A stretch of DNA of 34,511 nucleotides from an uncultured Clostridia bacterium (GTDB lineage: Bacteria > Bacillota > Clostridia > Oscillospirales > CAG-272): contig CALXKW010000004.1 of NCBI GenBank assembly GCA_944389045.1, positions 1 to 34,511 on the forward strand, written 5' to 3'. This document shows, piece after piece, positions 31,820-34,511 of the stretch. The notes below the pieces were generated by a model that was not told where the DNA came from, did not search any database, and saw only the letters and a list, made by a program, of their open reading frames with translations. The translations under genes and the position numbers were made by a program. Numbering within the stretch: position 1 is the stretch's first letter; the number at the start of each line of letters is the position of its first letter.

Positions 31820-33460
31820 TCATACCGAGACCTCGTTCTGACGGGCGACAAGCGAGTCGGCGGCGTAGCGCTTTCTGAGCTTCGGCTTTTCGATCTTGCC
31901 GGTAGGATTGCGCGGGATCTCCGCAAAGATGATCTTGCGGGGGCGCTTATAGCGGGGCATTCCGAGACAGAAGCGATTGACCTCCTCCTCGGTCAGCGTG
32001 CGCCCGGGCTTGACCTCGATGACGGCCGCGGCGATCTCGCCCAGCCGGGCGTCGGAAAGGCCGATGACCGCCACATCCTTCACCGCGTCGTGCCGGCGGA
32101 TAAAGTTCTCGATTTCGACCGGATAGAGGTTTTCCCCGCCGGTGATGATCACGTCCTTTTTCCGGTCGACAAGATAGATGAAGCCGTCCGCGTCCTCCTC
32201 TGCCATGTCTCCGGTGAGAAGCCAGCCGTCCTTCAGAACGGCCTCCGTGGCCTTTTCGTCCTTGTAATATTCCGACATGACGCCGGCACCCCGAACGGCA
32301 AGCTCGCCCACCGTCCCCGCCGGAACGCGCTCTCCCTTTTCATCGACGATCTTGGTTTCCCAGCCGAAGCCGGCCTTGCCGATCGAACCGACCTTATGAA
32401 TATTCTCGACACCCAGATGGACGCAGCCGGGACCGATCGACTCGGAAAGACCGTAGTTGGTATCATACTGATGATGGGGAAAGACACTCCTCCAACGCTT
32501 GATCAGAGAGGGGGGCACCGGCTGTGCGCCCACATGCATCAGCCGCCAGCGGGAGAGGTCAAAATCCTCAAGCGAGAGTTCCCCGCGCTCGAGCGCGTCG
32601 AGGATATCCTGCACCCACGGCACGAGAAGCCAGACAATGCTGCACTTCTCGTCCGAAACCGCCCGAAGGATCTGCGCGGGCGCCGTCCCGGTGAGAAGAA
32701 CGCCCCGACCGCCGGTCACAAGGCTCCCGAACCAGTGCATCTTCGCCCCGGTATGATAGAGCGGCGGAATGCAGAGAAAGACATCCTCGTGGGTCTGACC
32801 GTGATGCGCCCTTTCGGTCAGCGCGGCGTGCATCAGCGACCGGTGCTTGTGCAGAATCGCCTTGGGAAAGCCGGTGGTGCCCGAAGAGAAATAGATGGCA
32901 GCGAAATCCTCGTCGGAAAGAGAGATGGCCGGAGCATGGGAGGAGCAGTATCCCGTCAGGCGGAAGTAGCTCTCGGCAAACGAAGGACAGTCGTCCCCTA
33001 CATAAAAGAGATATTTCACCTTGGAAAGACCGTCGCAGATTTCCTCCACGCGTCCGGTGAAGGCCGGGCCAAAGACCAGCACGTCGGCGTCCGCAAGATC
33101 AAGGCAGTAGGCGATCTCCTCCGAGGAATAGCGGTAATTGAGCGGCACGGCCAACGCCCCAGTCTTGAGCACGCCGAAGTAGACCGGAAGCCATTCCAGA
33201 CCGTTCATCAGAAGTATCGCGACCTTGTCCCCCCTGCCGATCCCCCGCGTCAGAAGGAGATTGGCAAAGCGGTTGGCCTTCCTGTCAAACTCGCCCCAAG
33301 TGATTTCGCTGCGATAGCCGTCGTTCGCGCCCGGCTCGATCAGGGAATATTCCCGCCAGGTGTGAAAGACTCGGTGATCCTGCTCGGGATTGAGCTCCAC
33401 CAGAGCCACCTCATCCCGGTATTCCTTTGCGTTTTTCGTCAAAAATTCCGTAATCGGCAT
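31820..33460 (-). CDS. AMP-forming acyl/aryl-CoA ligase under T-box control
   Basis: Class I adenylate-forming enzyme (ANL superfamily) that activates a carboxylic acid with ATP and joins it to CoA. The 546-residue product has the core motifs YFSSGTTGFPK (190-200, ATP loop), NYGLSES (335-341), TGD (416-418), LVDRKKDVIITGGENLYP (430-447, hinge) and the C-terminal catalytic lysine in PTGKIEKPKL (Lys522). It resembles FadD- and 4-coumarate-ligase-type enzymes; substrate cannot be read from sequence alone. The ATG at 33460 has AAAGGAC about eight bases upstream. It is the only gene behind a complete tyrosine-type T-box leader (33527-33807), so its expression should rise when tRNA-Tyr is uncharged. 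That links it to tyrosine supply, perhaps as an arylacetate-CoA ligase. Confidence 0.92.
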   Translation of the reverse strand: MPITEFLTKNAKEYRDEVALVELNPEQDHRVFHTWREYSLIEPGANDGYRSEITWGEFDRKANRFANLLLTRGIGRGDKVAILLMNGLEWLPVYFGVLKTGALAVPLNYRYSSEEIAYCLDLADADVLVFGPAFTGRVEEICDGLSKVKYLFYVGDDCPSFAESYFRLTGYCSSHAPAISLSDEDFAAIYFSSGTTGFPKAILHKHRSLMHAALTERAHHGQTHEDVFLCIPPLYHTGAKMHWFGSLVTGGRGVLLTGTAPAQILRAVSDEKCSIVWLLVPWVQDILDALERGELSLEDFDLSRWRLMHVGAQPVPPSLIKRWRSVFPHHQYDTNYGLSESIGPGCVHLGVENIHKVGSIGKAGFGWETKIVDEKGERVPAGTVGELAVRGAGVMSEYYKDEKATEAVLKDGWLLTGDMAEEDADGFIYLVDRKKDVIITGGENLYPVEIENFIRRHDAVKDVAVIGLSDARLGEIAAAVIEVKPGRTLTEEEVNRFCLGMPRYKRPRKIIFAEIPRNPTGKIEKPKLRKRYAADSLVARQNEVSV

Positions 33461-33526
33461 ATTTTTTCGTCCTTTCGGTCCTGTCTGTCCTTTTAAAAAT
33501 CTAACCCGGCGGCAAAACAGCGTAAA

Positions 33527-33807
33527 TAAAAAAGCCGTCCCCGCATTTTACAGGGACGGCTGTCTTCCGTGTTACCACCTTGCTTCGCGAAAAGCCTTGC
33601 GGCCTTTTGCCTCACGGGCAACCTTCGATTGCCCCGCGATATAACGGTCGCACCCGTTACAGCCTACTGCCCCGCGCGGGGGTTCGGTGCAAGGCTCCGG
33701 CGCTGTATTCGGTCGTGCGTTCCCCCGCCGTTTTTCACCAGCCAACGGCTCTCTGTCGGTTATCCGCGCGCCTACTTCTGCGCCATTTTCGCCTTTTTTC
33801 TATGGAT
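33527..33807 (-). promoter_or_regulatory. T-box riboswitch, tyrosine specifier, controlling the CoA ligase
   Basis: The minus strand carries all parts of a T-box leader. Stem I has base GGCGC/GCGCC (33780-33784 with 33699-33703), the AGTA loop motif (33773-33776), the AGAGAG motif (33749-33754) and GGTGAAAAACGG on the apical side. The specifier loop reads GAA-UAC-A (33704-33710), with UAC at 33705-33707, so the codon is tyrosine. Stem III-type elements (GTAACGG/CCGTTAT) follow. The T-box is AAGGTGGTAACACGG (33567-33581) with the UGGU bulge, which pairs with an ACCA tRNA end as tRNA-Tyr has. A terminator, AGCCGTCCC/GGGACGGCT then a U-run, ends the leader (33527-33561). The class is certain; the Tyr specificity is inferred from one loop alignment. 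Confidence 0.93.
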
Positions 33808-33813
33808 AAAGCG

Positions 33814-33842
33814 ATTATACGAAACTCCCGCCCTTTTGTCAA
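33814..33842 (-). promoter_or_regulatory. Perfect consensus promoter of the T-box transcript
   Basis: On the minus strand TTGACA (33837-33842), exactly 17 bases, and TATAAT (33814-33819). Transcription would begin near 33807, at the start of T-box stem I. Confidence 0.95.
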
Positions 33843-33999
33843 GCGGATTTCGCGATTATTAACATTTTATACACAATTTTCTTTCCCGGAAAGAGAATGC
33901 TCTTTTCTCCGAAACAGCGCAGCGCCCCGAGGGCAGCATCGATGCCGAAATAGCCCCGAAGAGCAGAACGGAGAGCGCCAGCAGGAAAAAGAAGGGCTT

Positions 34000-34511
34000 T
34001 CAGGGAAGCTCGTTCCCGGCCGACAGGTAAATCTCATACCACTCCTCGCGGGTGAGGGTGACATCGGCCGCCCGCAGGCAGTCCGAAAGGCGGGTGAGAT
34101 TCGTGGTGCCGGTCACCGGCATCAGATGGGCGGGATGCCGCAGGAGCCAGGCGATGACAATGGTGTTTTTCGAAACGCCGTGCGCCTCAGCCACCTCGTC
34201 CAGCTTCTGGTTGAGTTCTTCAAAGGCAGGATTGTCGACGAATACGCCGCCGAAGAATCCGTGCTGGAAGGGCGACCAGGGCTGAATCGTGATGTCATGG
34301 AGCCTGCAATAGTCGAGAACACCGCCGTCCCGCACAACCGCCCGGTCGTTCTCCATGTTGACGTTCAGACCGGCCGAGATCATGGTGGCGTTGGTGATGC
34401 TCATCTGCAGCTGATTGGCCACGAGCGGCATGCCGAGATAGCGCTCGAGCAGCGCGATCTGCAAAGGATTGTGATTCGATACGCCGAAATGGCGAACCTT
34501 TCCGGAAGCTT
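34000..34511 (-). CDS. Aldo/keto reductase (C-terminal part; N-terminus off the window)
   Basis: NAD(P)H-dependent aldo/keto reductase of unknown substrate. The visible 170 residues start at VRHFGVSNHNPLQ, with the GVSN motif of the barrel, and continue with LQMSIT, WSPFQHGFFGG, the VSKNTIVIAWLLRHPAHLMPVTGTTN cofactor-binding region and the closing EEWYEIYLSAGNELP, as in YdhF-type reductases. The N-terminal half, including the catalytic Asp-Tyr-Lys-His residues, lies beyond the right edge. It is upstream of, and separate from, the T-box promoter. No terminator was recognised after the stop codon. Confidence 0.93.
   Translation of the reverse strand, partial: ASGKVRHFGVSNHNPLQIALLERYLGMPLVANQLQMSITNATMISAGLNVNMENDRAVVRDGGVLDYCRLHDITIQPWSPFQHGFFGGVFVDNPAFEELNQKLDEVAEAHGVSKNTIVIAWLLRHPAHLMPVTGTTNLTRLSDCLRAADVTLTREEWYEIYLSAGNELP

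Noticed and set aside
33858..33999. In-frame hydrophobic stretch directly after the aldo/keto reductase stop codon
   Set aside because: Codons after the stop would encode a helix-like segment, but the reductase already ends at its normal family C-terminus and no start codon or ribosome binding site serves the stretch. Chance in GC-rich DNA is more likely.

Overview
The window is about 34.5 kb of a fairly GC-rich chromosome from an anaerobic, low-copy Gram-positive lineage, most likely class Clostridia (Bacillota). Support: AGGAGG-type ribosome binding sites, an IreB phosphoprotein, Rex, a DnaD/DnaI-type primosome pair, a T-box leader, consensus sigma-A promoters and U-tract hairpin terminators. 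No phage, transposase, integrase or CRISPR array was seen. The content is mostly core and housekeeping, with a few accessory transport and carbohydrate genes.

Left part (1-5915): the 5' part of the ribosome-associated GTPase TypA/BipA (runs off the left edge), a divergent small unknown gene, a 357-bp non-coding stretch rich in inverted repeats, a DUF421 membrane protein, then a rightward set ireB - terminator - ribF - D-Ala-D-Ala carboxypeptidase-like gene that ends in an 18-bp perfect terminator.

Middle part (6107-25664), all on the minus strand. Read in transcription order from the right: a tRNA-Gly/Arg/His cluster with a consensus promoter and terminator; a PflX-type radical SAM protein; dCMP deaminase - unknown membrane protein - RimI - TsaD; a 677-bp intergenic region with a cluster of DnaA-box-like 9-mers, a 26-bp palindrome and a 14-bp tandem repeat; an isocitrate/isopropylmalate dehydrogenase family gene; Rex; a DnaD-like and a DnaI-like replication protein; PgeF; and a six-gene Gld-type ABC transporter operon (ATPase, permease, two GldG-like proteins, a DUF4340 protein and a PpiC-like lipoprotein).

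Right part (26049-34511): RarA, a stand-alone E2-acyltransferase-like protein that lacks the catalytic His, and a GH38 alpha-mannosidase, all on the plus strand. Then on the minus strand comes an AMP-forming acyl/aryl-CoA ligase preceded by a complete T-box riboswitch, and finally the C-terminal part of an aldo/keto reductase that runs off the right edge.

The most interesting object is the T-box leader at about 33527-33807. Its specifier loop reads GAA-UAC-A (tyrosine) and its antiterminator bulge (UGGU) matches an A73 tRNA, yet the gene it controls is a CoA ligase rather than tyrS or a known tyrosine biosynthesis or transport gene. A working hypothesis is an arylacetate-CoA ligase that feeds tyrosine synthesis by reductive carboxylation of 4-hydroxyphenylacetate. 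Secondary points of interest are the duplicated-GldG operon and the DnaA-box cluster upstream of icd.
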